60,994 nt of DNA, taken from positions 1 through 60,994 of the forward strand of contig NZ_RHOF01000019.1 of the NCBI RefSeq assembly GCF_003946445.1. Direction: 5' to 3'. The stretch is from Loigolactobacillus jiayinensis. Lineage in GTDB: Bacteria; Bacillota; Bacilli; Lactobacillales; Lactobacillaceae. Positions 31,965 to 40,217 of the stretch are shown piece after piece. The stretch's first letter is position 1. Every line of letters starts with the position of its first letter. Made by a program: the position numbers and the translations under genes. The notes under the pieces were generated by a model. The model was not told where the DNA came from. It searched no databases and was given only the letters and a program-made list of their open reading frames with translations.

Positions 31965-32519
31965 TCAGCGCCAGGCACAATTCATTTCATGATCATTGAC
32001 TGCACCGACACTTTGCATGAAAGCATACGCCGCCACTGGACCAATAAATTTGAAGCCCCGCTTTTTTAGATCTTTAGCCAGCGCTACCGACGTTGCTGTT
32101 TGCGTTGGTGCCTCATTATAGCGGTCAATATTATGCTGCTGTGGCGTCCCAATCAGCGCCCAAAAATACTTAGCAAAACTACCATATTCCCGCGCTACTT
32201 GCAAAAACATCTGCGCATTATTGACGGTCGCCTCCAGTTTACGTCGATTACGAATAATCGCCGCATCCTGCATGGCAGCTTCAATTTCCGCTGTTGTCAT
32301 CGCCGCCACCGCTGAAATTTGATAGTTGTAAAAATCACGCTGAAAGGCCGCTCGCTTATTTAACACCGTTGACCAGCTCAAGCCAGCTTGGTACGTTTCC
32401 ATGCATAGCCGCTCAAATAATGCCTGATCGTCATGTGTTGGTCGGCCCCACTCATCATCATGATAAGCTTGCATCGCCGGACTGGAATTTGCCCAGCCAC
32501 AACGTTGTTTATCCGCCAT
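31965..32519 (-). CDS. tag: DNA-3-methyladenine glycosylase I
   Basis: Removes 3-methyladenine from alkylated DNA (base-excision repair). Tag family signature RCGW (zinc Cys, about 6), YHDDEWG (zinc His, about 19) and the C-terminal NDHEMNCAW (zinc His and Cys); 184 aa. Follows the DUF72 gene by 14 nt on the same strand. Confidence 0.94.
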   Translation of the reverse strand: MADKQRCGWANSSPAMQAYHDDEWGRPTHDDQALFERLCMETYQAGLSWSTVLNKRAAFQRDFYNYQISAVAAMTTAEIEAAMQDAAIIRNRRKLEATVNNAQMFLQVAREYGSFAKYFWALIGTPQQHNIDRYNEAPTQTATSVALAKDLKKRGFKFIGPVAAYAFMQSVGAVNDHEMNCAWR

Positions 32520-32533
32520 CCGCCTTATCCCCT

Positions 32534-33376
32534 TTAAAATAAATCTAACTGTTGCGGCGCCAACCCAGTAAATTCCACGCCTAACATTTTTTGTAGCGTC
32601 AATGCATTATCGGCTGCATCGCCACCAGAATTATTATTGAAAATCACACAAACTTCCGCAGTTTCAGTAGCTAGACGCTGAATGTCTGGCACAAAGCTAG
32701 CTAACTCGCTATGATTGTATCGCCATAAGGTGCGTTGGCCGCGCCAATCCTTACCCTGATTCGCCCAACCAGCAAAGTTGCGGCCATGTAAACGCAAAAT
32801 AGCCAACTGATTAGTGGCTACCGGAAAATAAGGCGCGCTACCAGTCTGTGTTTGCGGTTCATCAACGATCACATGACTAAAGTCCAACTGACGGAGCAGG
32901 CCCAGTGTTTGTTGGCGAAATTCTTCCTGATACCACATTTGATTCCGAAATTCGACGGCTGCTGGTAAATCACCAAGATAACTGCGGACCTTGCGCAAGT
33001 AACGGCTATTTTCTATCGATACGCCAAAAAACGGTGGAAACTGAAATAAAATTGTTTTCAGTTTGCCCGCGGCTACCAGTGGCGCACTATTTTGCTTGAA
33101 GTGGGTGAAAACTTCTTCAACGCTTAACGCGCCCACTGTCTCCGGACCGCGATGCTGCGTCATGATCTGATTTGCTTTGACAATGAACTGAAAGGTTGCT
33201 GGTGTTTCTGTCGCCCATTTTTCAAAGGAGCTCAGCCGTGGAATACCATAAAATGGGGTATCCAGTTCAACACAAGGTAAAAATTGGCTATACTCGGGCA
33301 ACGTTAATTTGCGCGCACGGCCTTCGTGCACTAAACTGCCATGTTCGCTCCATGTCGTCAAACCTAGCGTAATCAT
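32534..33376 (-). CDS. DUF72 family protein
   Basis: TIM-barrel protein of the DUF72/YecE family, function unknown. Features: N-terminal TLGLTTWSEHGSLV, FQFPPFF near 118, PAAVEFRNQMWY near 142, LRLHGRN near 205 and CVIFNNNSGGDAADNA near 245. 280 aa is typical. Co-directional with tag (14-nt gap) and the small membrane protein upstream (16-nt gap). Confidence 0.88.
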   Translation of the reverse strand: MITLGLTTWSEHGSLVHEGRARKLTLPEYSQFLPCVELDTPFYGIPRLSSFEKWATETPATFQFIVKANQIMTQHRGPETVGALSVEEVFTHFKQNSAPLVAAGKLKTILFQFPPFFGVSIENSRYLRKVRSYLGDLPAAVEFRNQMWYQEEFRQQTLGLLRQLDFSHVIVDEPQTQTGSAPYFPVATNQLAILRLHGRNFAGWANQGKDWRGQRTLWRYNHSELASFVPDIQRLATETAEVCVIFNNNSGGDAADNALTLQKMLGVEFTGLAPQQLDLF

Positions 33377-33392
33377 CGAATTTCCTCCTCAG

Positions 33393-33713
33393 CTAATAGC
33401 GTTGAAATTGGCGTACCAGTCCAGTTTCTTGTTGGTTCAATTCACCTAATGCGTGGACGACACGTTGGCCATTACGGCGATAATTACCCCGCAACCGATT
33501 CAAGGCCACGGTGATGATTGCCAGTAACAGCGCCACGATAAATGCACGACCGCGGGTAAATGGCAACGCAAAGATTGTTAATTGTAAGCCGCTAAATGCG
33601 ATACGCAATAGTACGTAGGCAAATAAAAAATTGATCACAAATTGAAAACGACGGACATTGCGCATCCGTTGGGTGATCAATTTTAATGCTAATATCAGAT
33701 CCTCACGCAGCAT
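33393..33713 (-). CDS. Small two-helix membrane protein, unrecognised
   Basis: 106 aa with a basic N-terminus, two or three hydrophobic segments (about 25-48 and 52-70) and a basic, Gln/Arg-rich C-terminus. I do not recognise a family. ATG with GGAAGGGG upstream. Sits between the Rrf2 regulator and the DUF72 gene, same strand. Confidence 0.65.
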   Translation of the reverse strand: MLREDLILALKLITQRMRNVRRFQFVINFLFAYVLLRIAFSGLQLTIFALPFTRGRAFIVALLLAIITVALNRLRGNYRRNGQRVVHALGELNQQETGLVRQFQRY

Positions 33714-33764
33714 TGCCTCGCCCCTTCCCCGATAGAAACCCGCTCGTTCTTCTTAAGCTACGAT

Positions 33765-34229
33765 TTAGCTAAATGGCTTCTTGGTGATCGATTTAAAATA
33801 ACCGTGTTCCTTAATATCGTGCTTAAGATCCGCCATCGTAAATTGATGATAAAATGCACGGTAGCCTTCATCCGCTAACGTAAATAAATCCGTCAGTGTT
33901 TCTTCAATATTGCGGCTGATATCGTTGCCTTCGCCGATTGCATCGGTATTACCAGTCGTGAAACGGGCATAACTCAGCGTCGGTGGAATCGTCAAATCAT
34001 ACAATTCGCCGACATTGATTTGCGCTAATTGACGATCAAGTTGGTAGCCACCATTTTTTCCAACCACACCTCGAATATAATGTTGCTTGTGTAACGCCGA
34101 CAAAATATTGCGAATCATCACTGGATTAGTCGCCATCGAAACCGCCAACTCACGGCTGGACACAAGCCCAGGTTGTTTTTTTTCTAAATAAAGTAGACTG
34201 TGCACAGCCACTGAAAAATCCAGACGCAT
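33765..34229 (-). CDS. Rrf2 family transcriptional regulator
   Basis: Winged-helix regulator of 154 aa. The recognition helix region ISS-type (SSRELAVSMATNPVMIRNIL at about 24) and VVGKNGGYQLDR match Rrf2. It has no cysteine, so it cannot carry the Fe-S cluster of IscR or NsrR; it is closer to the YwnA/CymR-like group. Target unknown. Confidence 0.88.
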   Translation of the reverse strand: MRLDFSVAVHSLLYLEKKQPGLVSSRELAVSMATNPVMIRNILSALHKQHYIRGVVGKNGGYQLDRQLAQINVGELYDLTIPPTLSYARFTTGNTDAIGEGNDISRNIEETLTDLFTLADEGYRAFYHQFTMADLKHDIKEHGYFKSITKKPFS

Positions 34230-34317
34230 TGCGCCGCTTCCTTTCTAAATAATATCTATTTGTGAAAATATCAAAATTTTGGATATCACCGGCGCCTATT
34301 TAACTGCCAATTTTCAG

Positions 34318-34797
34318 TTATGCCAACGGTTTGATCCAAAAATCAATCAATTGTTCATCAACAAAATTTGTGATATAGCGTTGCTGTTTCCCCGCTAAAG
34401 CAGGTTCAAGTAGACGCTTAAAATCTGGGACCACACCTAGATTAGCCGGTTGCGTTAACCAAGCAACTGGGAAAAAGTTAAGCAATCCTTCCCGCATTTG
34501 CTGCGGATACGCTGTTACATCAATTTCGTGTAATTCAGCAGTATACAGATAAATACTATCAATGTACTGACCAGCGATAAACCAATCAATAACACCTGCT
34601 GTAGTTAACAAATAGTCAGCTGCAGCAATGCCAGTTTCTTCAAAAATCTCACGGCGGGCCGCGTTTTCAGGGGTTTCGCCGGTCTCTAATTTACCGCCGA
34701 TCCCATTCCATTGTCCCGGATAAGGTGGCTTGCGTCGGTTCAGTACTAATAATTGATCTTGGTAATGTAACAACGCTAATGTATATTTATAAGCCAT
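34318..34797 (-). CDS. NUDIX hydrolase
   Basis: 159 aa with an intact Nudix box (GIGGKLETGETPENAARREI, then FEETGI). The N-terminus YTLALLHYQDQLLVLNRRKPPYPGQWNGIGG resembles 8-oxo-dGTPase/MutT-like or dihydroneopterin triphosphatase-like proteins; the substrate is not certain. The ATG at 34797 is preferred, with AAGGG upstream. Overlap of the longer frame with the chorismate mutase gene is then avoided. Confidence 0.85.
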   Translation of the reverse strand: MAYKYTLALLHYQDQLLVLNRRKPPYPGQWNGIGGKLETGETPENAARREIFEETGIAAADYLLTTAGVIDWFIAGQYIDSIYLYTAELHEIDVTAYPQQMREGLLNFFPVAWLTQPANLGVVPDFKRLLEPALAGKQQRYITNFVDEQLIDFWIKPLA

Positions 34798-34838
34798 CAG
34801 TTGTAATCCCTTCTTTGTCACTCTACCACGACACGACA

Positions 34839-35120
34839 CTACTTGTCGTTTTGTAAGCCTTTGATCACATGTGCTTGGTATTGCTTAGCAATTAGCATCG
34901 TCGTTCGGTACCAATCCGTTAAATAGGGTGCCAACGTCGCATCTTGCAAAGCCGCTGTCTGTTGCGTGATGACTTCTTGTTCACGTAAAACATTGGTCAG
35001 CGGTAGCTTATTGGCGTACTTTACCGTAGCAATTTTATGCGCCACTGCCAACCGCTTTTCAAATAAGGCCGTTAATTGGGCGTCGATTTCGTTGATTTCT
35101 TGGCGTTCATTTTCTAACAC
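34839..35120 (-). CDS. Chorismate mutase, AroQ type, stand-alone
   Basis: All-helical chorismate mutase domain, which converts chorismate to prephenate for Phe/Tyr synthesis. Pattern LENERQEINEIDAQL, FEKRLAVAHKIATVK and LREQEVI fits AroQ. A GTG start at 35120 is proposed because GGAG lies 8 nt upstream and the protein then begins at the usual place (93 aa); the upstream ATG at 35156 has no Shine-Dalgarno sequence. No aromatic biosynthesis genes are adjacent. Confidence 0.82.
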   Translation of the reverse strand: MLENERQEINEIDAQLTALFEKRLAVAHKIATVKYANKLPLTNVLREQEVITQQTAALQDATLAPYLTDWYRTTMLIAKQYQAHVIKGLQNDK

Positions 35121-35204
35121 TTTACTCGCTCCATCCAAAATTAAATTAGTTCTCATTTATTAATCTAATTTTAATCAACTTGCTGCTGCAAAACAAGCAC
35201 CGTT

Positions 35205-35891
35205 TTACAGTTGCTGGAAAACGTCTAATGCATCGGCTTGTAGCATTTCAAATGGGAACGGTAACTGCAACTTTTCTTCATTGACGGCAATCACGCGCGC
35301 ATCGTTTTGCGCATAGTTCACCAGTAATGAAAATGGTGCAACCCGAAAAGACGTCCCGCAGATGACGATTAAATCAGCTTGACTGACAGCAGTCACAGCC
35401 TGACTAATTGCCTGCTCCGACAACGCCTCACCATATAAGACGATATCCGGCCGCAAAATGCCATTGTCTGCGGCATGGCGATCACTTTGTAAATACTGCC
35501 GATAATCAACCGTTGCATGGCATTTTTGGCAATAAACGTGATATAAATTACCGTGAAATTCAACGACATGTTTTGCACCAGCTGCGGTATGCAAGCCATC
35601 AACGTTTTGCGTGATGATCGCGCCTTTTTCATTACTGATTGCTGCCATTTTTTCATGAATCGCATTTGGTTTGGCTTCTGGATAGTACATGCTAGATTTC
35701 ACAAAATCATAAAAATCAGCCGGATGCTGCTGTAAATTATCTGTGCTCAGTAAATATTCGGGATCCTGCTGATTAGCATACAGCCCATTTTTAGAACGGT
35801 AATCAGGAATGCCAGAAGCTGTCGAAACACCAGCACCAGTCAGAAACGTGACAAATTTAGCGTCAGCCAGCGTTGCTTTTAAATCAACCAT
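35205..35891 (-). CDS. Sir2 family NAD-dependent deacylase with half zinc ribbon
   Basis: Sirtuin of 228 aa. NAD-binding GAGVSTASGIPDYRS (about 18), TQNVDGLH (about 95) with the catalytic His in FHGN (about 110). Only one CxxC of the zinc ribbon is present (YCQKC); where the second pair should be the sequence reads RHAADNGILRPDIVLYGEAL. The ATG at 35891 follows AAAGGAA. Starts 4 nt after the HELLH gene, so the two are coupled. Confidence 0.9.
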   Translation of the reverse strand: MVDLKATLADAKFVTFLTGAGVSTASGIPDYRSKNGLYANQQDPEYLLSTDNLQQHPADFYDFVKSSMYYPEAKPNAIHEKMAAISNEKGAIITQNVDGLHTAAGAKHVVEFHGNLYHVYCQKCHATVDYRQYLQSDRHAADNGILRPDIVLYGEALSEQAISQAVTAVSQADLIVICGTSFRVAPFSLLVNYAQNDARVIAVNEEKLQLPFPFEMLQADALDVFQQL

Positions 35892-35895
35892 AAAT

Positions 35896-36855
35896 TCATT
35901 TCCTTTCCACAAATGGAATCTGCTGCTCTCGCATAAATTCTTGAATTGATTGACTATAAACATGCTTGAAAAAGTCAGCACTTTGCTGCTTGCCAGCTGG
36001 TGCAGTTAAAATGAAGGCATTTTGGTGATCAGTTTTACCGATACCGATATAAGCTGACTGGTCGCCTTTACGAACAGTCAATTCAGAATGTAAGATTGTA
36101 AATACTTGGCGCACTTGGAGCCGCTGTTGCCGCGCTGAAAAAACGCCATCTAACGTGATCAACTGATTGTGATTTGTCGTTGCCAAGCCAACGCTCTCCA
36201 ACCACGGATCAAAGGCAGCAAATAAATTCACTACTGCGCGCCGCATGGTGAACGGTGAATCAACGGGCTTTGCGGCAACGATTTTGTACAAGCGTTGCGC
36301 CCCGTAATAAGACAGCGGGTACTTTTCTTTGAACTGACGGCTAAATAGCTTAGTTTCACCATGATAAAAAACCAACGTGTCCAATAACGCTAAAGTGCGA
36401 AAAACAGCTAAACGGTCCGGCTTATCTTCCTCTACTGGTACTTCAGCTAAAATGCCCGCTAAATATTGTTCTTGCGCAACTTGATCGACCAACTGTAATT
36501 CCTGTTGCTGCGCGCCAATAATCACGTGGCTCACCACGTTATATAACTCGATTGCCGTTGCCCATAATTGGCGATCAAACATTTCTTTACCTGTCGTTAA
36601 ATTAAAACGAATCTGCGGATAACCATGGTGAGCCATTAGTAAATGGAGCAACTCATGGCTCAGTGTGTAATCAACGTTCGTGATGTCAGTGACAAAAATC
36701 GTAATGCTGCCATCTTCATTTTCCACTTGTCGCGATTGGCCATGCCGAATGTAGCCCACTTTTTTGGTTCCCAATTCAACATGGATCTCCTGGCCAACTA
36801 ATTCCTGTGCTTCGTCTAGCAAAGCCGTTACCGCTGGTGCAAATTTTTCTGTCAT
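35896..36855 (-). CDS. HELLH metallopeptidase-like protein (IpaB/EvcA-type annotation)
   Basis: 319-aa soluble protein carrying the zinc-peptidase motif HELLH inside LSHELLHLLMAHHGYP (about 81). Lactobacillus homologues are often labelled IpaB/EvcA family, a name that does not reflect a known function. No signal peptide, so cytoplasmic. Third ligand not identified. The ATG at 36855 follows AGAGGG. First gene of a pair with the sirtuin. Confidence 0.72.
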   Translation of the reverse strand: MTEKFAPAVTALLDEAQELVGQEIHVELGTKKVGYIRHGQSRQVENEDGSITIFVTDITNVDYTLSHELLHLLMAHHGYPQIRFNLTTGKEMFDRQLWATAIELYNVVSHVIIGAQQQELQLVDQVAQEQYLAGILAEVPVEEDKPDRLAVFRTLALLDTLVFYHGETKLFSRQFKEKYPLSYYGAQRLYKIVAAKPVDSPFTMRRAVVNLFAAFDPWLESVGLATTNHNQLITLDGVFSARQQRLQVRQVFTILHSELTVRKGDQSAYIGIGKTDHQNAFILTAPAGKQQSADFFKHVYSQSIQEFMREQQIPFVERK

Positions 36856-37002
36856 CCCGCACTGCCCTCTTTCTGTCTGCTTCCATTCTAACAAAGCCAG
36901 ACCCGCTTGTGAACTAAGCTGGTCGTATTAATCGAAGCGCTTTCGTGATATACTTAACATAGCAATACAAGTTAATCATAGAAAACTAACGGGGTGAAAT
37001 TT

Positions 37003-37539
37003 ATGGCAGAAACACGCAATGTTCTTTTATATTTGATTCAAAGTCTTGATGGTTATATCGCAGAAAGCGATGGCAGTATGACTTGGTTACAACAATTGAA
37101 CACCACCGAAGCGGACAGCGCCTTTCAAAATTTCTATAGTCGCGTTGAAACTGTGATCATGGGCCGTAAAACTTATACCCGCGCCACTCAGCGCGCCGGT
37201 AGCTATCCATATAGTGATAAGCAAAGTTTCGTTTTCTCGACCACCATGCACGACACCGAAGACCGCGCTACAGTGGTTGCTGGCGATGTGGTTGAATTTG
37301 TTCGTCAGCTCAAGCAGGAAAAAGGCGGCGATATTTGGTTAGTCGGCGGCCCTGACTTGTTTGCGGAATTACTTAAAGCTCACGAAATTGATAAATTAAT
37401 TATCTCGATTGCACCAGTACTATTAGGCAATGGTACACCATTATTAAATACTAACTTAAAAGATGTCCCATTAAACTTGATCGCCACAAAACAAATCGGC
37501 CGTTTAGTCGAATTGACCTATGCAGTTGATCAAAAATAA
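37003..37539 (+). CDS. Dihydrofolate reductase family protein (RibD C-terminal-like)
   Basis: 178 aa, RibD C-terminal/DHFR-like reductase of unknown substrate. Motifs: LYLIQSLDGYIAESDGSMTWL, VIMGRKTYTRA (about 52) and IWLVGGPDLFAELL (about 111, the NADPH-binding region). The ATG at 37003 is preferred because GGGGTG lies 6 nt upstream; a GTG three codons earlier is inside that site. Confidence 0.88.
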   Translation: MAETRNVLLYLIQSLDGYIAESDGSMTWLQQLNTTEADSAFQNFYSRVETVIMGRKTYTRATQRAGSYPYSDKQSFVFSTTMHDTEDRATVVAGDVVEFVRQLKQEKGGDIWLVGGPDLFAELLKAHEIDKLIISIAPVLLGNGTPLLNTNLKDVPLNLIATKQIGRLVELTYAVDQK

Positions 37540-37592
37540 GCAATAAAATAACGCCACCACCAGTTATCTGGTAATGGCGCTATTTTATTGCT
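37539..37592. terminator. Convergent terminator
   Basis: Long inverted repeat AGCAATAAAATA...TATTTTATTGCT with inner CGCCA/TGGCG, overlapping the stop of the minus-strand SPFH gene and following the reductase stop. Confidence 0.85.
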
Positions 37593-38454
37593 CAGTTTCA
37601 CCAGTATTGATCACTGGTTGGGTCCCACGATCAGTGATAATCGAAACTAATAAATTATTAACGATACGCATTTTCTGATTATCATCAAACTTCAGCTTAC
37701 CGCCAGCTTCCAATTGATCTAGCGCATCTTCAGTCATAGAAACGGCGCCTTCAACAATAATTTTGCGTGCCGCTAAAATAGCTGATGCTTGTTGCCGTTG
37801 TAGCATCGCACTGGCAATTTCAGTGGCGTAGGCCAAATGAGTTAATCGTGTTTCAATGATTTCCACACCAGCCACTTGGAGTCGTTCTTCCAACTCAGTG
37901 GTCAACTTCTGCGAAACTTCCGCCGTATTACCGCGCAAAGTAATGGCAGCCTCGTCAGCAAAAGTATCATAAGCGTATTGACTGGCCACGTGGCGGATAG
38001 CAGCTTCACTTTGAATTTGAACAAATTGTTCGTAGTAATCCACGTTGAACAGAGCTTTAGCAGTATCAGTCACCCGAAAAACAATCACCGCAGCGATTTC
38101 AACTGGATTACCTTGTTCATCGTTGACCTTCAAAATATCGCTATTGAAATTACGGACTCGTAATGAAATTGGCTGTTTTTTAGTCACCGGTACGGTAATA
38201 AATAAACCATTTTCACGAATCGAGCCAATATAGCGACCGAAGAAAGTCAGCGCTTGTGCCTCATTTGGCGCAATGATCGTGATTGCACTGAAGAAAAATA
38301 CCGCAATCGCTAAAATGATAATACCAACAATGATCCGCACAATACCATCGTTTAAAATACCCATTGCAGTCAACCACACACCGAATAATGACAACAGAAT
38401 CAAAACAACTAACCCAACATAACCGTTAACGTACCACGCTTTTTTCTCCTTCAT
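37585..38454 (-). CDS. SPFH domain (stomatin/flotillin-like) membrane protein
   Basis: 289 aa. Two N-terminal hydrophobic segments (about 10-55), then an SPFH/Band 7 domain (EAQALTFFGRYIGSIRENGLF, AIVV-type VIVFRVTDTAKALFNV) and a helical C-terminus with AASILAARKIIVEGAVSM. Such proteins scaffold membrane microdomains. The ATG at 38454 fits GGAGG at 8 nt. Two nt after the upstream UPF0340 gene, so one operon. Confidence 0.88.
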   Translation of the reverse strand: MKEKKAWYVNGYVGLVVLILLSLFGVWLTAMGILNDGIVRIIVGIIILAIAVFFFSAITIIAPNEAQALTFFGRYIGSIRENGLFITVPVTKKQPISLRVRNFNSDILKVNDEQGNPVEIAAVIVFRVTDTAKALFNVDYYEQFVQIQSEAAIRHVASQYAYDTFADEAAITLRGNTAEVSQKLTTELEERLQVAGVEIIETRLTHLAYATEIASAMLQRQQASAILAARKIIVEGAVSMTEDALDQLEAGGKLKFDDNQKMRIVNNLLVSIITDRGTQPVINTGETEQ

Positions 38455-38456
38455 AT

Positions 38457-39011
38457 TCATGGCCTCCACTCATATTGTGCCCGCTCGCCACCAATTAACT
38501 TTGGCCGGCTACGTAAATAAGTTGTGTGCGCAGCGCCTACCGTTTTGACGCTGGTACGAACTGGAATCTGAACGAATTTAACGTGCATCCCGATTGCTGT
38601 ATCACCAATATCCATTCCTGCCTGAGCAGTGATATGCTCAATTTCGACTGGATCGCTAAAATTTTCAAAGGCAGCCATTTGCGTTGCCCCACCAGCATGC
38701 AGTGCCGGCACCACGCTAACTAACTCCCAGTTATGGGCTTCGGCAACTTTACGCTCAACCGCTAACGCGCGATTTAAATGCTCGCAACCCTGCACCGCTA
38801 AATCAATTTGTAGTGGCACTAATAAGTCTTGCAGCGTTTTAACCACAACGCGGCCAACTTCACGACTTGAATCTTGGCCAATGTGTTCACCTTGAATTTC
38901 ACTGGTACTACAGCCAACGACAAAGACATCGCCTGCTTTTAAGTTCGCCACCGCTAATAATTCTTGTGCGCCTTGTCTGATTTGTGTTGCAATTTCAGTT
39001 AAATCAACCAT
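38457..39011 (-). CDS. TIGR01440/UPF0340 family protein
   Basis: 184-aa protein of the UPF0340 (YwlG-like) family, function unknown. Family blocks: VFVVGCSTSEIQGEHIGQDSS (about 29), CEHLNRALAVER (about 72), VPALHAGGATQMAAF and DIGDTAIGMHVKFVQIPVR. Promoter and GGGG Shine-Dalgarno upstream. Pairs with the SPFH gene. Confidence 0.88.
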   Translation of the reverse strand: MVDLTEIATQIRQGAQELLAVANLKAGDVFVVGCSTSEIQGEHIGQDSSREVGRVVVKTLQDLLVPLQIDLAVQGCEHLNRALAVERKVAEAHNWELVSVVPALHAGGATQMAAFENFSDPVEIEHITAQAGMDIGDTAIGMHVKFVQIPVRTSVKTVGAAHTTYLRSRPKLIGGERAQYEWRP

Positions 39012-39035
39012 CCAACCACCCCTATATCTTTGTAT

Positions 39036-39072
39036 TTGACCACATTATGCGCGGTCGCTATAGTGCGGTCAA
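39036..39072 (-). promoter_or_regulatory. Predicted promoter of UPF0340-SPFH operon
   Basis: Minus strand: -35 TTGACC (39067-39072), 17-nt spacer, -10 CATAAT (39044-39049). The same segment is a hyphenated dyad with TTGACC at one end and GGTCAA at the other, possibly an operator. Confidence 0.6.
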
Positions 39073-39094
39073 GTGAATTAGTTATCCACCTATC

Positions 39095-39122
39095 TAGACA
39101 AGCGCTACTTTTGCGTTATAAT
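39095..39122 (+). promoter_or_regulatory. Predicted promoter of the 41-aa gene
   Basis: -35 TAGACA (39095-39100), 16-nt spacer, -10 TATAAT (39117-39122), about 33 nt before the start codon. Confidence 0.65.
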
Positions 39123-39155
39123 AGACTGCATTAATCTATTTTGGAGGTGACGGTA

Positions 39156-39281
39156 ATGAAATACACGAAACAACATCGTAACACCAGTAGTAGCCAACGT
39201 GAGCAAACCTGGAAGAAATATAAAAAACAAGCTAACCAACTAAGCGCACATAAACGCAATGGTCAGCGCAACGGACGCTAA
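39156..39281 (+). CDS. Small very basic protein, 41 aa
   Basis: Short gene with a consensus promoter, an ideal GGAGGTGA ribosome site 6 nt before ATG and a terminator starting at the stop codon. The product is hydrophilic and rich in Lys, Arg, Gln and Asn (MKYTKQHRNTSSSQREQTWK at the start, RNGQRNGR at the end), with no Cys or hydrophobic segment. Probably a nucleic-acid- or ribosome-associated small protein; that is inference from composition. No family recognised. Confidence 0.75.
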   Translation: MKYTKQHRNTSSSQREQTWKKYKKQANQLSAHKRNGQRNGR

Positions 39282-39320
39282 AAAGAGCCAAGAACAAATT
39301 ATTGTTCCTGACTCTTTTTT
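39281..39320. terminator. Convergent terminator (41-aa gene and HAD gene)
   Basis: AAAAGAG...GAACAA-ATTA-TTGTTC...CTCTTTTTT; T-runs on both strands. Confidence 0.85.
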
Positions 39321-40129
39321 GATGCCGTTAATAAAGTTTCTAAGGTGGCTAAAACACCTGCGTGCTCAGCATCTAACTCAGTTGCCTGCTGTGCCACTGC
39401 TTTAACGAAGTCAGGCGCATTTTGCATCGCATAACTTTGCCCAGCGGCTTCAAGCATATCAATATCATTCGCACCATCGCCAAAGGCCAACGTCTCTGCC
39501 GGCTTGATCTGCCAGTGCTGTTGTAAAAAAGCAACGGCAGCGGCTTTGCCAACATCGCCACGAACCACATCGATCACGCCATAGCCACTATCATGTGCCA
39601 CTAACTTCCCAGCAAAATAAGCGTTCAGCGCCGCAACGTGTTCAGCCGCATCCCCGCCGCTATAAGCTAAGCTGATTTTCTTAATTGGTTCGTGCACCTG
39701 CTTTAAATCGATCGGCTGTAAATTAGCATAAAATTTACTAGCCTGCTCAAGCAAGGCTGGTGCAACACCTTGATTTGTATATGAACGATCATTCCCAGTT
39801 AAAATCACATAAGCATGTTGCAATGGTTCTGCCTTAGCTTGATAGTTTGCTAAAAAATCAGCTAGCTGCTGCGCCGATAACGCGCCATCAAAAATTTGTT
39901 GTTCCTGCCAATAAATTGAGGCACCATTTTCTGCTACATAGATTAAATTATCGGCCTGTAACGGTGCCATAACTTCGCGTAAATGGCGATATTGATTACC
40001 GCTGCACACTGCAAAATAAGCATCCTGCTGATTTAAACGTTGTAGCAGCCGTGCTAGTCGGTTATGATCCACTTGCTGATCAGCGTTAAGTAACGTGCCA
40101 TTCATATCGGTTACCACCAATTTTATCAT
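39299..40129 (-). CDS. Cof-type HAD-IIB hydrolase with Asn in motif I
   Basis: 276-aa HAD superfamily protein of the Cof/type IIB group, usually sugar-phosphate or cofactor phosphatases. Motif I reads VTDMNGTLL: the nucleophile Asp8 is present but the second Asp of DxD is Asn10. Motif IV is normal (LAFGDGANDIDMLEAAG, about 218), as is the Lys region GKAAAVAFL. Start ATG at 40129. Activity may be reduced or altered by the substitution. Confidence 0.87.
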   Translation of the reverse strand: MIKLVVTDMNGTLLNADQQVDHNRLARLLQRLNQQDAYFAVCSGNQYRHLREVMAPLQADNLIYVAENGASIYWQEQQIFDGALSAQQLADFLANYQAKAEPLQHAYVILTGNDRSYTNQGVAPALLEQASKFYANLQPIDLKQVHEPIKKISLAYSGGDAAEHVAALNAYFAGKLVAHDSGYGVIDVVRGDVGKAAAVAFLQQHWQIKPAETLAFGDGANDIDMLEAAGQSYAMQNAPDFVKAVAQQATELDAEHAGVLATLETLLTASKKSQEQ

Positions 40130-40178
40130 CAAGCCACTTCCTTACTTTTAATCACTACCCTTATTTTAACCTATTTGG

Positions 40179-40212
40179 GCAAAAAAAAACTAGGAGTTCC
40201 GCACTCCTAGTC
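40179..40212 (-). terminator. Terminator of the dha operon
   Basis: Perfect 9-bp stem ACTAGGAGT/ACTCCTAGT (40189-40197 / 40203-40211), followed by T9 on the minus strand. Confidence 0.93.
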
Positions 40213-40217
40213 AGAAT

